A stretch of 64,000 nt of DNA from Blautia sp. MSJ-19 (GTDB taxonomy: Bacteria > Bacillota > Clostridia > Lachnospirales > Lachnospiraceae), in the NCBI RefSeq assembly GCF_018918125.1, contig NZ_JAHLQA010000035.1:114006-178005 (forward strand), in the 5' to 3' direction. Position 1 is the first letter of the stretch. Every line of letters starts with the position of its first letter. Both the position numbers and the translations under genes were made by a program. The notes beneath the pieces are model-generated. The model was not told the origin of the DNA. It was given only the letters and a program-made list of their open reading frames with translations, and ran no database searches. Shown piece after piece: positions 43,084 through 53,800 of the stretch.

Positions 43084-46000
43084 TTACATTTTTGCAACAC
43101 CAAGAACAACTGGCTCTTTGTTAATGTTCCATTCTTTTACATAGCCATCGGTTGTGCCCAGAGTCATATCCTCTGCCAGTACTTCAGACATGATTTCTTC
43201 TTTGTGGTTCTTCATGAGTTCAAGAATCCTGTCATTATCTTTTGCATAGATATGGATCTTGTCCATAACTTCAAAACCAGCTTCTTTTCTCATTGTCTGT
43301 ACTTTGCTGACGATCTCACGGACGAATCCTTCTTCGATCAGCTCTGGTGTCAGATTTGTATCAAGAACTACAGAAATATCACCGTCTGCTTCTGTTACAT
43401 AACCTTCTGTCTGTGCGGTCTCGATCAATAAGTCTTCCTCAGAAAGTTCTACCTTGTTTCCATTGATATCCAGTGTCAGAAGACCTGTGGATCTCAGCTC
43501 GTTCATCGCTTCTGTTCCGTTGATCTCAGCAAGTGCTGTACGGATACCGTTCAGGAGTTTGCCGTATTTCGGTCCTACTGTACGGAGCTGCGGTTTGAAA
43601 CTGTAGGAGATGAAGGACTCTACATCATTTGCAAACTTCACTTCTTTGACATTCAGCTCGTCTGCAATGATATCTGTATAGAACTCACCCATTTCTTTGT
43701 CAGCTTTGATGTACATTGTACCGATTGGCTGACGGTTCTTGATGTTTGCAGTATTTCTTGCTGCACGTCCAAGAACAACGATCTTGAGAAGTTCTTCCAT
43801 ATCGTCTTCCAGCTCTTTGTTGATCCATGCTTCTTCGACTTTCGGGAAGTCACAGAGATGAATACTCTCGATTGCGTCTTTGTCAACGCTTCTTACAAGG
43901 TTCTGGTAGATTTCTTCTGTCATGAACGGAATCATCGGAGCTGCTGCTTTGGAAATTGTTACCAGAGCAGTGTACAGAGTCATGTAAGCATTGATCTTAT
44001 CCTGCTCCATGCCCTTAGCCCAGAAACGCTCACGGCTTCTTCTTACATACCAGTTACTCATCTCATCTACAAACTCCTGAAGAGCTCTTGCGCTTTCCGG
44101 GATCTTGTAGTTTGCAAGGCAGTCATCGACAGTCTTCACTACAGAATTCAGCTTGCTTAACAGCCATTTATCCATAACAGGAAGATTGTCATAATCTAAA
44201 GTATATTTTGTCGGGTCGAAATTGTCAATATTTGCATAAAGAACAAAGAATGCATAAGTGTTCCACAAAGTACCCATGAACTTACGCTGACCTTCCTGAA
44301 CAGCCTTTCCATGGAAGCGGTTCGGCAGCCACGGAGCACTGTTGATATAGAAATACCAGCGGATCGCATCTGCACCGTATTTCTCAAGTGCATCGAACGG
44401 ATCAACTGCATTTCCTTTGGACTTACTCATCTTCTGGCCATTTTCGTCCTGTACATGTCCGAGAACGATAACGTTCTTATATGGAGCCTGGTTGAACAGG
44501 ATCGTGGACTCAGCAAGCAGGGAGTAGAACCATCCTCTTGTCTGGTCAACAGCTTCAGAGATAAAGTCTGCCGGGAACTGTTTTTCAAAGAGTTCTTTAT
44601 TTTCAAATGGATAATGATGCTGTGCAAAAGGCATTGCTCCTGAGTCAAACCAGCAGTCAATAACCTCCGGTACACGATGCATGGTTCCACCGCATTCCGG
44701 GCATTTCAGTGTGATCTCATCGATATATGGACGATGAAGTTCCACTGTCTTGGCTCTTTCATCACCGCTCATCTCGAACAGTTCCTGACGGCTTCCGATG
44801 GAATGCATATGTCCGCATTCACACTGCCAGATGTTCAGTGGTGTTCCCCAGTAACGGTTTCTGGAAATACCCCAGTCCTGAACGTTTTCCAGCCAGTCGC
44901 CGAAACGTCCTTTACCGATGCTCTCCGGAATCCAGTTGATAGTATTGTTGTTACGGATCAGGTCATCCTTAACTGCCGTCATCTTGATGAACCAGGACTC
45001 ACGTGCATAGTAGATCAGTGGTGTATCACATCTCCAGCAGTGTGGATAATCATGCTCGAATTTCGGAGCATCAAAGAGTTTGCCCTCCTTGTCCAGATCC
45101 TGAAGTACAAGCGGATCAGCTTTCTTTACAAAGATTCCTGCATATGGAGTCTCTGCTGTCAGATCACCTTTGCCATCTACAAACTGTACAAACGGAAGAT
45201 TATAATTACGTCCGATACGGCTGTCGTCTTCACCAAATGCAGGTGCAATATGAACGATACCAGTACCATCACTCATAGTTACATAGTTATCTGCTGTAAC
45301 AAAATGAGCTTTCTTTTTCTGTTTTGCTGCTGCCTCTCCTGCGCATGCGAAAAGTGGCTCATATTCTTTATATTCCAGATCTTTACCAACATATTTCTCA
45401 AGAACTTCATATGCCGGTGTCTCTTCGGAACCAAGTTTGCCAAGGACTTTGTCAAGCAGAGCTTCTGCCATATAGTAAGTATAGCCGTCTGCTGCTTTTA
45501 CTTTGCAGTATGTCTCATCCGGGTTTACGCAGAGTGCAACGTTGGATGGCAGTGTCCACGGTGTTGTGGTCCATGCCAGGAAGTATGCATCTTCTCCGAC
45601 AACTTTGAAACGAACGATTGCAGAACGTTCTTTGACTGTTTTATAACCCTGTGAAACTTCCTGTGCGGAAAGTGGTGTACCACAACGCGGACAGTAAGGA
45701 ACGATCTTGAATCCTTTATACAGGAGTTTCTTGTTCCAGATTTCTTTCAGTGCCCACCATTCTGATTCGATATAGTCATCATGGTAAGTAACGTATGGGT
45801 TCTCCATATCAGCCCAGAAACCAACGGTTGAAGAAAAGTCTTCCCACATTCCTTTGTATTTCCAGACACTCTCTTTACACTGCTGGATAAATGGTTCCAT
45901 ACCATATTCCTCGATCTGTTCTTTGCCGTCCAGACCAAGTTTCTTCTCTACTTCCAGCTCTACCGGAAGTCCGTGGGTATCCCATCCAGCTTTACGAGGT

Positions 46001-46236
46001 ACCATGTAACCTTTCATAGTACGGTATCTCGGGATCATATCTTTGATAACACGTGTCAGTACATGACCGATATGCGGTTTGCCGTTTGCTGTCGGCGGTC
46101 CATCATAGAACATGTAAGTAGGATCGTCTTTGCGGTCCTCCATACTTTTTTCGAAGATATGATTTTCTTTCCAGAATTTTTCTACTTGTTTTTCACGGTC
46201 TACAAAATTCAGGTTCGTATCTACTTTCTGATACAC
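43084..46236 (-). CDS. ileS: Isoleucyl-tRNA synthetase, eukaryotic-like (type 2)
   Basis: A 1050-residue class I aminoacyl-tRNA synthetase. Seen: GPPTANGKPHIGHVLTR with the HIGH-type motif, GWDTHGLPVE, the editing domain, paired-Cys segments (YCPRCGTPL; WQCECGHMH; LKCPECGG), KMSKSKGN and an anticodon-binding C-terminus. WDTHGLPVE and KMSKSKGN are features of type 2 enzymes, which in other bacteria confer low mupirocin sensitivity. The start is GTG at 46236, seven bases after AAGGAGG; upstream in-frame ATGs lie inside the T-box leader. Expression is controlled by that leader. Confidence 0.96.
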   Translation of the reverse strand: MYQKVDTNLNFVDREKQVEKFWKENHIFEKSMEDRKDDPTYMFYDGPPTANGKPHIGHVLTRVIKDMIPRYRTMKGYMVPRKAGWDTHGLPVELEVEKKLGLDGKEQIEEYGMEPFIQQCKESVWKYKGMWEDFSSTVGFWADMENPYVTYHDDYIESEWWALKEIWNKKLLYKGFKIVPYCPRCGTPLSAQEVSQGYKTVKERSAIVRFKVVGEDAYFLAWTTTPWTLPSNVALCVNPDETYCKVKAADGYTYYMAEALLDKVLGKLGSEETPAYEVLEKYVGKDLEYKEYEPLFACAGEAAAKQKKKAHFVTADNYVTMSDGTGIVHIAPAFGEDDSRIGRNYNLPFVQFVDGKGDLTAETPYAGIFVKKADPLVLQDLDKEGKLFDAPKFEHDYPHCWRCDTPLIYYARESWFIKMTAVKDDLIRNNNTINWIPESIGKGRFGDWLENVQDWGISRNRYWGTPLNIWQCECGHMHSIGSRQELFEMSGDERAKTVELHRPYIDEITLKCPECGGTMHRVPEVIDCWFDSGAMPFAQHHYPFENKELFEKQFPADFISEAVDQTRGWFYSLLAESTILFNQAPYKNVIVLGHVQDENGQKMSKSKGNAVDPFDALEKYGADAIRWYFYINSAPWLPNRFHGKAVQEGQRKFMGTLWNTYAFFVLYANIDNFDPTKYTLDYDNLPVMDKWLLSKLNSVVKTVDDCLANYKIPESARALQEFVDEMSNWYVRRSRERFWAKGMEQDKINAYMTLYTALVTISKAAAPMIPFMTEEIYQNLVRSVDKDAIESIHLCDFPKVEEAWINKELEDDMEELLKIVVLGRAARNTANIKNRQPIGTMYIKADKEMGEFYTDIIADELNVKEVKFANDVESFISYSFKPQLRTVGPKYGKLLNGIRTALAEINGTEAMNELRSTGLLTLDINGNKVELSEEDLLIETAQTEGYVTEADGDISVVLDTNLTPELIEEGFVREIVSKVQTMRKEAGFEVMDKIHIYAKDNDRILELMKNHKEEIMSEVLAEDMTLGTTDGYVKEWNINKEPVVLGVAKM

Positions 46237-46282
46237 AACAATTCCTCCTTTAAATTCTCTCGGGAAAATTTTCCATAAAAAT

Positions 46283-46550
46283 AAAAAAACTTCCGTCCTG
46301 TAAAAGGACGAAAGCAATTTCCACATTCGCACCACCTGTTACATTGTACGGGCCGGTAGTAATAAAACGCCGATACATGTTCCCTTTAACGGCGGAAACA
46401 CCGTCCTCCCTTACTTAATTTCAGGAAAGAAACTCCGGAGTGATCTTCCATCGAAATTACTCTCACCAGGCTCCCACCTTATCCCGGCTCTCTGCGGATT
46501 TTGTTCCGATCTACTGTCTCCATCAAAGTTTTTACTTATTTCTATATGTG
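46283..46550 (-). promoter_or_regulatory. T-box riboswitch (tRNA-Ile) leader of ileS
   Basis: A T-box leader that senses uncharged tRNA. Seen on the minus strand: stem I elements (GGGATAAGGTGGGAGCC, GAGAGTAATTTCG), AAGATCACTCCGGAG with specifier codon ATC (46444-46442) for isoleucine, the T-box core AGGTGGTGCG (about 46340-46324) whose TGGT can pair with the ACCA end of the tRNA, and a terminator stem TTCGTCC...GGACGGAA followed by seven T (46290-46283). Confidence 0.9.
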
Positions 46551-46557
46551 CTGTTTT

Positions 46558-46587
46558 ATTATAAGGTTATATTTTTCCATATGTCAA
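46558..46587 (-). promoter_or_regulatory. Predicted ileS/T-box promoter
   Basis: On the minus strand perfect TTGACA (46587-46582), 18-bp spacer and perfect TATAAT (46563-46558). Confidence 0.75.
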
Positions 46588-46641
46588 GGTCTTTTTGCCA
46601 GAATTACAAGGTTTTATACGGATTTTGCACCGTTTTAACCC

Positions 46642-46670
46642 TTGTATGAGAAAAATGATTACAGTATAAT
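46642..46670 (+). promoter_or_regulatory. Predicted promoter of the D,D-carboxypeptidase gene
   Basis: TTGTAT (46642-46647), 17-bp spacer, perfect TATAAT (46665-46670), about 50 bases ahead of the ATG. Confidence 0.6.
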
Positions 46671-46718
46671 TGTAAAGAATGATATACTGTAAGAAAATAT
46701 GCGCAGAAAGGTAACTAC

Positions 46719-47963
46719 ATGAATATAAAAAAGAAACAATTTTTCCGGCGGATTCTGACCGGTGTTCTCTGTTCCGCTGTAATCGTCACACAGGCTGTGC
46801 CCGTTTTCGCCACGGATGAATATGGTGCACCTCTTGTAACAGCAACCCCGACGCCGGATCCGCATACTGCTTACTATAAACAGCCGGCAGACACGGATTC
46901 CATCAAAGACTGGACAAAAGGGCCTCAGATTGAGGGAGAATCCGCAATCCTTGTCGATATGTTTACAGGTGCAGTCCTTTATTCCAAAAATGCAGACAAA
47001 GCACAGTATCCTGCCAGCATTACCAAGATTATGACCGCACTCCTTGGATGTGAGAACCTGGACCCAAGCCAGAAATTCACCATGTCAGAATCGGCTGCCT
47101 ACGGAATCTCTGATTCTAACAGTTCCAGTATTTATGCTGATACAGGAGAAGAATTCACGATCGAACAGGCCCTGATGGCTGTTATGCTCCAGTCTGCTAA
47201 TGAAATGACTCTGGCAGTCGCCGAACTGACCTCCGGCTGCGCCAAAAAATTTGTGGAACAGATGAACCTCAAGGCCCGCCAGCTTGGATGCACCAATACA
47301 CATTTTAACAATCCAAACGGACTTCCGGATGAAACACATTATACAACTGCTTCTGATATGGCGAAGATTGCCCGTGCTGCATGGTTCAATCCCACATTTC
47401 GCAAATTTGCCTCGACTCTCTATTATGAGATTCCACCAACCAACAAATTTGCCGAAACCCGTTATCTTCTGAATCACCACAAGATGATGAAAAGTCAGGC
47501 ATATGCCTATGACGGTGTCCTTGGCGGCAAAACCGGTTACACCGAAGCTGCCGGCAATACGCTTGTCACCTATGCAAAGAACGACAACACCTATCTGGTC
47601 GCAGTCGTATTGCAGTCTGTAAACGGAGCTTATGCAGATACTGCCAGTCTTCTGGATTACGGATTTGACAATTTCTCCAGAACTGCAGTTAAAGATCTTC
47701 CTGACAAAATTTCAGCCACCTATCTGCCTGCTGAAAAATATCTGATCAGAGATTACAGAGATTCTTCACTGTTTGAAACCCGTCGGACCGCAAGTGTATC
47801 TCTTCCATCCGGCAAAGATCTCAGTACCCTCAAAAAATCTTATTCTATAACAAAAAATCCGGCAGGTCTTCCCCTCGTGACCGTCACTTATACGTACAAC
47901 GATCATCCGGTTGGAACTGCCAGATATTATCAGACACGGTCTCTTTCAGATCAGCTTCTCTGA
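46719..47963 (+). CDS. D-alanyl-D-alanine carboxypeptidase (DacF/PBP5 type)
   Basis: A 414-residue exported penicillin-binding protein trimming peptidoglycan stem peptides. Seen: signal peptide cleaved near VFA-TD (about 31), the SxxK motif SITK at 100-103 with catalytic Ser100, SAN at 159-161, GGKTG near 265-270, and a C-terminal beta domain that in this family usually carries a membrane anchor; no clear amphipathic anchor is seen at the end. In Clostridia several such enzymes are used in growth or sporulation; which applies is open. Its 3' end overlaps the convergent exonuclease gene by 18 bases. Confidence 0.93.
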   Translation: MNIKKKQFFRRILTGVLCSAVIVTQAVPVFATDEYGAPLVTATPTPDPHTAYYKQPADTDSIKDWTKGPQIEGESAILVDMFTGAVLYSKNADKAQYPASITKIMTALLGCENLDPSQKFTMSESAAYGISDSNSSSIYADTGEEFTIEQALMAVMLQSANEMTLAVAELTSGCAKKFVEQMNLKARQLGCTNTHFNNPNGLPDETHYTTASDMAKIARAAWFNPTFRKFASTLYYEIPPTNKFAETRYLLNHHKMMKSQAYAYDGVLGGKTGYTEAAGNTLVTYAKNDNTYLVAVVLQSVNGAYADTASLLDYGFDNFSRTAVKDLPDKISATYLPAEKYLIRDYRDSSLFETRRTASVSLPSGKDLSTLKKSYSITKNPAGLPLVTVTYTYNDHPVGTARYYQTRSLSDQLL

Positions 47964-48905
47964 CTGACGTTTCGCCTGTCTTTTCTTGCGGAGGGAATCC
48001 CTTTTTTCATGGATTTCTTCCGCATCTTTTTCTTCAATTCGTTTTAGTGTCTTAATCGCATAATATCCGTCTTCATCTGTATGACGGATTCGTACTTTTC
48101 CCTTTATATATCCATGTTTCTGACAAAGTGAAACGCTTTCATATGCGCGGGAATTGTTCATAAACCAGCGAATCTTACGTTTTGCCGGCATATGGCAGAC
48201 CGGGCAGCGGGTACTCGTTACCTCACGGTCTTTCATTACCTTTTCTTTATCTGCAAATTCACGCGATACATACTGATCATACATTGGATAAGAAATGAAA
48301 ATTTCTTCTTTTCTGCTTTTTGGATTCTGATAAACATCGATAGATGAATTTACACGAACTGTCGCAGAATCCATTGTTTTAAATATTTCTCCGGTATAAC
48401 GTGCATCTGTCAGTGCCCGGTGAAAATCCTGTGCTTTCGGAATTCCCATCTGATCAATGGCAAATTCAAGACTTCTGCGTCCACCTGCTTCTTCGTGACA
48501 GATTCCATAAATTTTCTGCACATCATAATACGTAACCGGTCCCGGAAGCAAAGAAAGCATTCCATAATACTTCATATTCCGCTGGATTTCCATCACATCC
48601 TGGTTTCCCCAGGTGCAGAAAACATATTCCTCTCCGCACCATTCCAGAAATTCTCTGACTGCCTGTTGAAAAAAGATGCCGTCTGCCAGATCCTTGTAAT
48701 CTACATGGATCACTTCGTGTATGCTGTCATGAATCCAGTTATATACCTGCGGTTTCACAAGTCTCTGAAAAACATCCACCACTTCTCTCTGCTCATTCAT
48801 CTTTACTGCACCAATCTCAATGATCTCAAAAGGCAGGCGACTGTTGGAATACTTTTTTCCACCGGGACTCTGATTCCATTCCAGGTCAAAAACAATATAG
48901 TTCAT
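47946..48905 (-). CDS. DEDDh 3'-5' exonuclease with C-terminal zinc-ribbon-like region
   Basis: A 319-residue exonuclease of the DnaQ/RNase T group. Seen: FDLEWNQ with the Asp/Glu pair (DxE), FCTWGNQDVM with the second Asp, and HRALTDARYTGEIF with His and Asp of the DEDDh set. After about 190 the protein continues with TRCPVCHMPAKRKIRW and LCQKHGYIKGKV, a CxxC/CxxH zinc-ribbon-like module, and a basic tail (KKRQAKRQ) likely to contact nucleic acid. Substrate, RNA or DNA, is unknown. Confidence 0.85.
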   Translation of the reverse strand: MNYIVFDLEWNQSPGGKKYSNSRLPFEIIEIGAVKMNEQREVVDVFQRLVKPQVYNWIHDSIHEVIHVDYKDLADGIFFQQAVREFLEWCGEEYVFCTWGNQDVMEIQRNMKYYGMLSLLPGPVTYYDVQKIYGICHEEAGGRRSLEFAIDQMGIPKAQDFHRALTDARYTGEIFKTMDSATVRVNSSIDVYQNPKSRKEEIFISYPMYDQYVSREFADKEKVMKDREVTSTRCPVCHMPAKRKIRWFMNNSRAYESVSLCQKHGYIKGKVRIRHTDEDGYYAIKTLKRIEEKDAEEIHEKRDSLRKKRQAKRQSEKLI

Positions 48906-48996
48906 ACAGTATTTCCTTCTTTTTCTTTTCGATACGATAACGGTCTGATTTTACTCTGTTGTCTAGTATAACAGACCATTCCCCTTCTTTCAATAT

Positions 48997-49043
48997 AAGC
49001 AGAAAAAGACCGGCACAATTCTCTGTACCGGTCTCTTCTGCTT
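48997..49043 (-). terminator. Intrinsic terminator downstream of htrA
   Basis: On the minus strand AAGCAGAA and AGACCGGTAC pair with GTGCCGGTCT and TTCTGCTT across an eight-base loop, with five T inside the 3' side. Two-part stem of 18 bp, about 60 bases after the stop. Confidence 0.75.
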
Positions 49044-49101
49044 ATACTTATTATATTTTTACGGAATACTGATTTCCGTAAGAAACCTGTTTTAATAACG
49101 A

Positions 49102-50610
49102 TCAGTTAAGAAATCCAAAGAACTGTTCATATGCAGTTCCATCAGCCTGCTGATTTTCAAAATCCTGCAGAAGACTGTCTGTGTTCTGATCTCCCTGATC
49201 CTCTGTATCTTCCTGTGCATCATCCCCGGATGCATCTTTAGAGCTGTCTTTTGAATCGCTGGAATCTGCATCTGGATTTTCACCAAGTGTTACTGTAACT
49301 TTCTTTTCTTTATAGGAATCGCCATTTGCAACTTCCAGTGTCACTTCAACTTCTTCACCTGGTTCATAGTACTCAAGACGGCTTACCAGTTCATCAATGC
49401 TGCGAACTCTCTTACCATCAAATTCTGTGATGATAGATTTTGCTTTGATTCCGGCCTCATCTGCTGCTCCGCCCTCAGTTACTTCTGAAACAAGAACGCC
49501 TTCCGGAACTCCATAATACTGAGAAGCCTCATCACTTACAGACATACCTGTGATACCAAGTACACCATGGTTATCTACTTTATCTCTAGGTGTTTCGTTC
49601 ATAAGCTGTTCCAGAGTATCTGTTACATCAGAGATTGCAATTGCATAGCCCATACCTTCAACTTCTGTGGAGGCAAGTTTTGCAGAGTTGATACCAACAA
49701 CTTCTCCGTCCATATTCAGAAGAGCTCCACCGCTGTTACCAGGGTTGATCGCTGCATCTGTCTGAATCAGGTTTGTAGCATCAGAATCTTCATCCTGCTC
49801 GATACCCTGATCATTCATTTTACGGTTCTTTGCGCTGACGATACCGGTTGTTACAGACTGTCCGTAACCAAGAGCGTTACCGATGGCAACAACCTGTTCA
49901 CCGACTTTCAGATCATCAGAACTTCCAATCGTAGCAACCTCGATCTGATCCATCGTATCATCTGAAATATCAGACAACGGAACGGAAACAACTGCAAGGT
50001 CCTTATCTTCATCATATCCGTTTACAGTTGCTGCATAAGTTTCTCCATCAATACAGGTAACAGATACAGTATCTGCACCACTTACTACATGATAGTTGGT
50101 CGCGATCAGAAGATTGTCATCGTTCTTGCCGACAATGATACCGGAGCCGCTTCCTTCAACTTCCTGCTGTGTGGTATATCCCTGGCTTCCGCCAAATCCA
50201 TAATATCCAAGATAGTTCTGTACATCCTGAACTGATTTTGTTGTGATAGATACAACCGATTTCATTCCTTCTGCTGCGATATCAGAAACATCCAGACTTC
50301 CTTTCGTCTTTGAATCAGATTCGTCTGTACTGTCTTCTGATTTTTCATCGGAACTGTCTTTGTTCTTCTTTGCCTTTGTCTGAAGAAGTGTTGTATTATC
50401 TTTGCTGGATGCAGCTTCTACTGTACTGCTGTTCCATCCGGTCAGTGTATTGATTCCCTCAAAAGAACCTGCGGCAAGTCCGCCGGCAAGTACTGCACAA
50501 AGGGCGATACCTGCTGCTTTCTTTACTTTTTTTCTCATTCTTTCTTTTGGATCGTTATCGTTATTATTCATATCATTGTTCATCATTACGTTGTTATTTT
50601 TATCGCTCAT
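49102..50610 (-). CDS. HtrA/DegP-family serine protease
   Basis: A 502-residue membrane-anchored quality-control protease. Seen: an Asn-rich cytoplasmic start, one membrane segment (KAAGIALCAVLAGGLAAG), a Ser/Asp/Lys linker, a trypsin-like domain with catalytic His (ATNYHVVSG), Asp (EDKDLAVVSV) and Ser (NPGNSGGALLN), one PDZ domain (GVLVSEVTEGGAADEAGIKAKS), and an acidic Ser/Asp/Gln tail. ATG at 50610 has AAGGAGGGG eight bases upstream; the frame extends 15 codons further without support. Monocistronic. Confidence 0.94.
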   Translation of the reverse strand: MSDKNNNVMMNNDMNNNDNDPKERMRKKVKKAAGIALCAVLAGGLAAGSFEGINTLTGWNSSTVEAASSKDNTTLLQTKAKKNKDSSDEKSEDSTDESDSKTKGSLDVSDIAAEGMKSVVSITTKSVQDVQNYLGYYGFGGSQGYTTQQEVEGSGSGIIVGKNDDNLLIATNYHVVSGADTVSVTCIDGETYAATVNGYDEDKDLAVVSVPLSDISDDTMDQIEVATIGSSDDLKVGEQVVAIGNALGYGQSVTTGIVSAKNRKMNDQGIEQDEDSDATNLIQTDAAINPGNSGGALLNMDGEVVGINSAKLASTEVEGMGYAIAISDVTDTLEQLMNETPRDKVDNHGVLGITGMSVSDEASQYYGVPEGVLVSEVTEGGAADEAGIKAKSIITEFDGKRVRSIDELVSRLEYYEPGEEVEVTLEVANGDSYKEKKVTVTLGENPDADSSDSKDSSKDASGDDAQEDTEDQGDQNTDSLLQDFENQQADGTAYEQFFGFLN

Positions 50611-50795
50611 CAAAATCCCCTCCTTAGGATCATTACTGTTCACTTCATAAATCAATTCCCGTGAATAGCTATCTCTGTTTCTGTTTTCTTTTTATGCTTA
50701 AGAGTATAGGGATGATTTGTGTTTACTTTGTGGGAAAAATGTGATGAAATTGTTAATTCTGGAAACTTCATCTTCCGTTGACAGTAACCATATCT

Positions 50796-50830
50796 AAAAA
50801 GAGCCACACCTGCTTTTGCAGATGTGACTC
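50796..50830 (-). terminator. Intrinsic terminator of the YhgE/Pip gene
   Basis: On the minus strand GAGTCACATCTGC / GCAGGTGTGGCTC (two G-U pairs), loop AAAA, then TTTTT, 45 bases after the stop. Confidence 0.85.
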
Positions 50831-50874
50831 CTATATAATCAGAACACTCTTTAAGTATGCATGTAAAACTTGTT

Positions 50875-53800
50875 TTATGCAACCCCTTTTTCTTCCAGCC
50901 AGTCAAGAAGAACCAGTTTACCCTGTTTCTTTCTTCTTGCCATATGGCTGAACTGAAGAATTGTCAGAATCGAGAAGATGATCGTCAGTCCGATCAGAAC
51001 GATCACTGCCTGGCGGATGCTCTCTCCTCCACAGATCGTGCTGCGGAATGCGTTTACTGTATATGTAAACGGCAGGTAATAATGTATCTTCGCTACAAAG
51101 GACGGTGAGATCTCAACCGGATAGGTTCCGGCAGATCCTGCAAGCTGAACGACCATGAAGATCAGCATCAGGAAGCTTCCTACCTTACCAAAGGTAATAT
51201 TGAAGAAATACATGATAGATGTAAAGCAAGCACCTGTCAGTGCTGCAAACAAGATCGTCTTCGTCATTTCTACCGGAGTAAATCCATCAAATACATGAAG
51301 CAGAAGAATCAGAAGTACGCCCTGAAGGATTGCCACCGGATACAGAACAGAAGCCTTGCTTGCCCACCATGCAAATCCGGATTTCAGTTTTCCTTTATAT
51401 TCAGTCAGAGGATACATCAGGCAGAATGCCAGGCATCCGACCCAGAGACCTACAGACATCATATATGGTGCCATTGCATGACCGTTATTTTCTACTGTTG
51501 TGATCTTTGTTTCTTCATCTGTGATCGGTGTCGCAAACATACTGACCGTATCGTCAGATGCTTTTGTTTCTTTTACCTCTTTTGCACCGTCATTCAGACT
51601 GGTTGCAAGTGTACTGGAACCATCTTCCAGTTTTGTGATTCCATCACCAAGTTCTTTGGAGCCATCATAAAGCTTGGATGAACCATCCTGAATCTGTCCG
51701 GCTCCATCTGCAAGCTGGTCAGCACCACTGTTAAGCTTGCTGTTGTTGGAAACCAGCTTCTGTGTTCCCTCATGAAGTGTCTGTGTACCGGAAGCAAGCT
51801 GTTCGGCTCCATCTGCAAGTGTTTTTGCTCCATCTGCAAGCTGCTGTGTTCCGCTTGTCAGCGCCTTGTTATTTCCGGCCAGAGTTGCAACTCCGTCTGT
51901 GTAAGTTTTCAGCCCGGTACTGAGCGTTGTCACACCGGATGCAAGTGTCTTACCACCGGCGCTTAACTGGCTGATACCAGATGTCACACTGCTTCCGGCA
52001 GCTTTCAGACTTGCTGCTCCTGCTGTCAGAGTTTCATCATTTGCTGTCAGAGTTTCAAACCCTGCATTTAATGCCTTTACACCGGCTGCTGCCTTCGGAA
52101 AATCTTTAGTTCCCGCTTCCAGCGTATCCAGTGCGGAAGAAACGCTTCCCGCTCCTGCATTCACCTTCTGTGCCCCGGCATAAAGCTGATTCACAGCTGC
52201 CGTTACCGTATTGATCGGATCAGAAGGTACTTCCGGAATAGAAGAAACTCCGGCTTCCATCTGTTTTGCTCCGGCACTCATCTGAGAAGCCCCATTACTC
52301 ATATCAGAAGATTTTGTCTTTAATGTATCTGCTCCACTGTTCAGACCGGCTGCTGCCTGATCCAGCTGAGAAGCTGTATCATTCAGAGCTGTCTGTGCAG
52401 ATGCCAGCTGATCAGAAACTGCACTGACAACTGCCTGTGCCTGACTTGTATAGCTGTCTGCGCTGATTCCATCAACACCAGACACTCCTGCATCTGCCTG
52501 AGAAAGAGAACCGATTACTGCACTGAGACTTTCTGCGGAAATCATTCCATTCTCATCCGCCTGTCCCTGCAGTGCACTTAATGCTGCGGCGGCATTTGCA
52601 ATTGTCGCATTCGCTGCTGCCGTCTGGTCATTGGCAGCCTGCACCTGTGCATTCGCTGCGCCGATCTGGTTATTGGCATCCTGTGCACACTGCTGAACAA
52701 TCTCTGTCATACTATTCGCTGCTGCCGCTACTGGCTGCGTTGCTCCCTGCAGACTGGATGCTGCCTGAGAAATTCCTGCACTGACTGTGCTGATCGTATC
52801 AGCCGCAGTGTTCATTCCGGCTGCTGCCTGATTCATACCATCTGCAGCGCTTGTCATTCCGCTGCTTGCATTTTCCATTCCTGCTTTTGCCGTATTCAGA
52901 CCAGCTGCAAGCTGTTTGATACTCTCTGACGTTGTGCTTTCTGCCAGCGTATTTAACTGAGTGGATAACTGTCCAAGTCCTGCCTCCAACTGCTGTGTTC
53001 CACTTGTAAGAGAACTGCTTCCATCAGAGACAGCTGCATTCAACTGAGAAATACCTGCGGAAACCTGATCCAGGTTTTCCAAAGCGGACAACTGTTTCGC
53101 CCCTGCCGCAAGCTGCTCTGCTCCGGCAACATATTGTGTTACTCCATCGGCCAGTGTATTTGCACCGCTGACATACTGTGTTGTACCACTCTTTAATGTC
53201 TCCAGACCCGTCTGCAGACTTTCTGCCCCGGATGCCAGACTGCTGACACCGGATGTGATCTGTGCGGAATTGGCATTCAGTGTTGCAACTCCATCTGTAT
53301 AACTTTTGACTCCGTCATTTAATGTATTCACACCACTTGTCAGTGTCGGAACTTTATCTGTAAGTGTACTGACACCTTCATCAAGCTGCGCTGCACCGCT
53401 GTCTACCTGTGAGACGCCGTCGGTGTATTCTTTCAGCCCTTCAGTCAGTGTTTCTGCACCACTTTTGAAAGTCAGTGTGCTGTCTGCAAGTTTTTTCAAA
53501 TTAGTGGTAATCGTCTTGTTTCCATCAGACGCACTTGTCAAACCATCTTTGATTTCTGTAGATCCGTCTGCGGCTTCCTGCATACCGTCTCCTACTGTTC
53601 CGATCTGATCAAACACTGTCTGTGTGTAGGTTTCTGTTACTTTGGAAGCAACTGCTTCTCGAATCTTTGCCAGAGCACTCTCACTCATTTTAGATGCAAT
53701 GTAGTTGGTTCCCGGGTTTGTTTCATATTTCAGTTCCATTTTTTTTGGATTTTCATCCATCAGTGTAGAGGCATCTGAGGAAAAATCTTCCGGAATCGTA

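Noticed and set aside
44677..45654. A 325-codon plus-strand frame inside ileS
   Set aside because: Antisense of a conserved synthetase region; composition typical of a shadow frame.
50611..50874. Search for a promoter of htrA
   Set aside because: A TATACT-like -10 is visible on the minus strand but no acceptable -35, so it is not listed.
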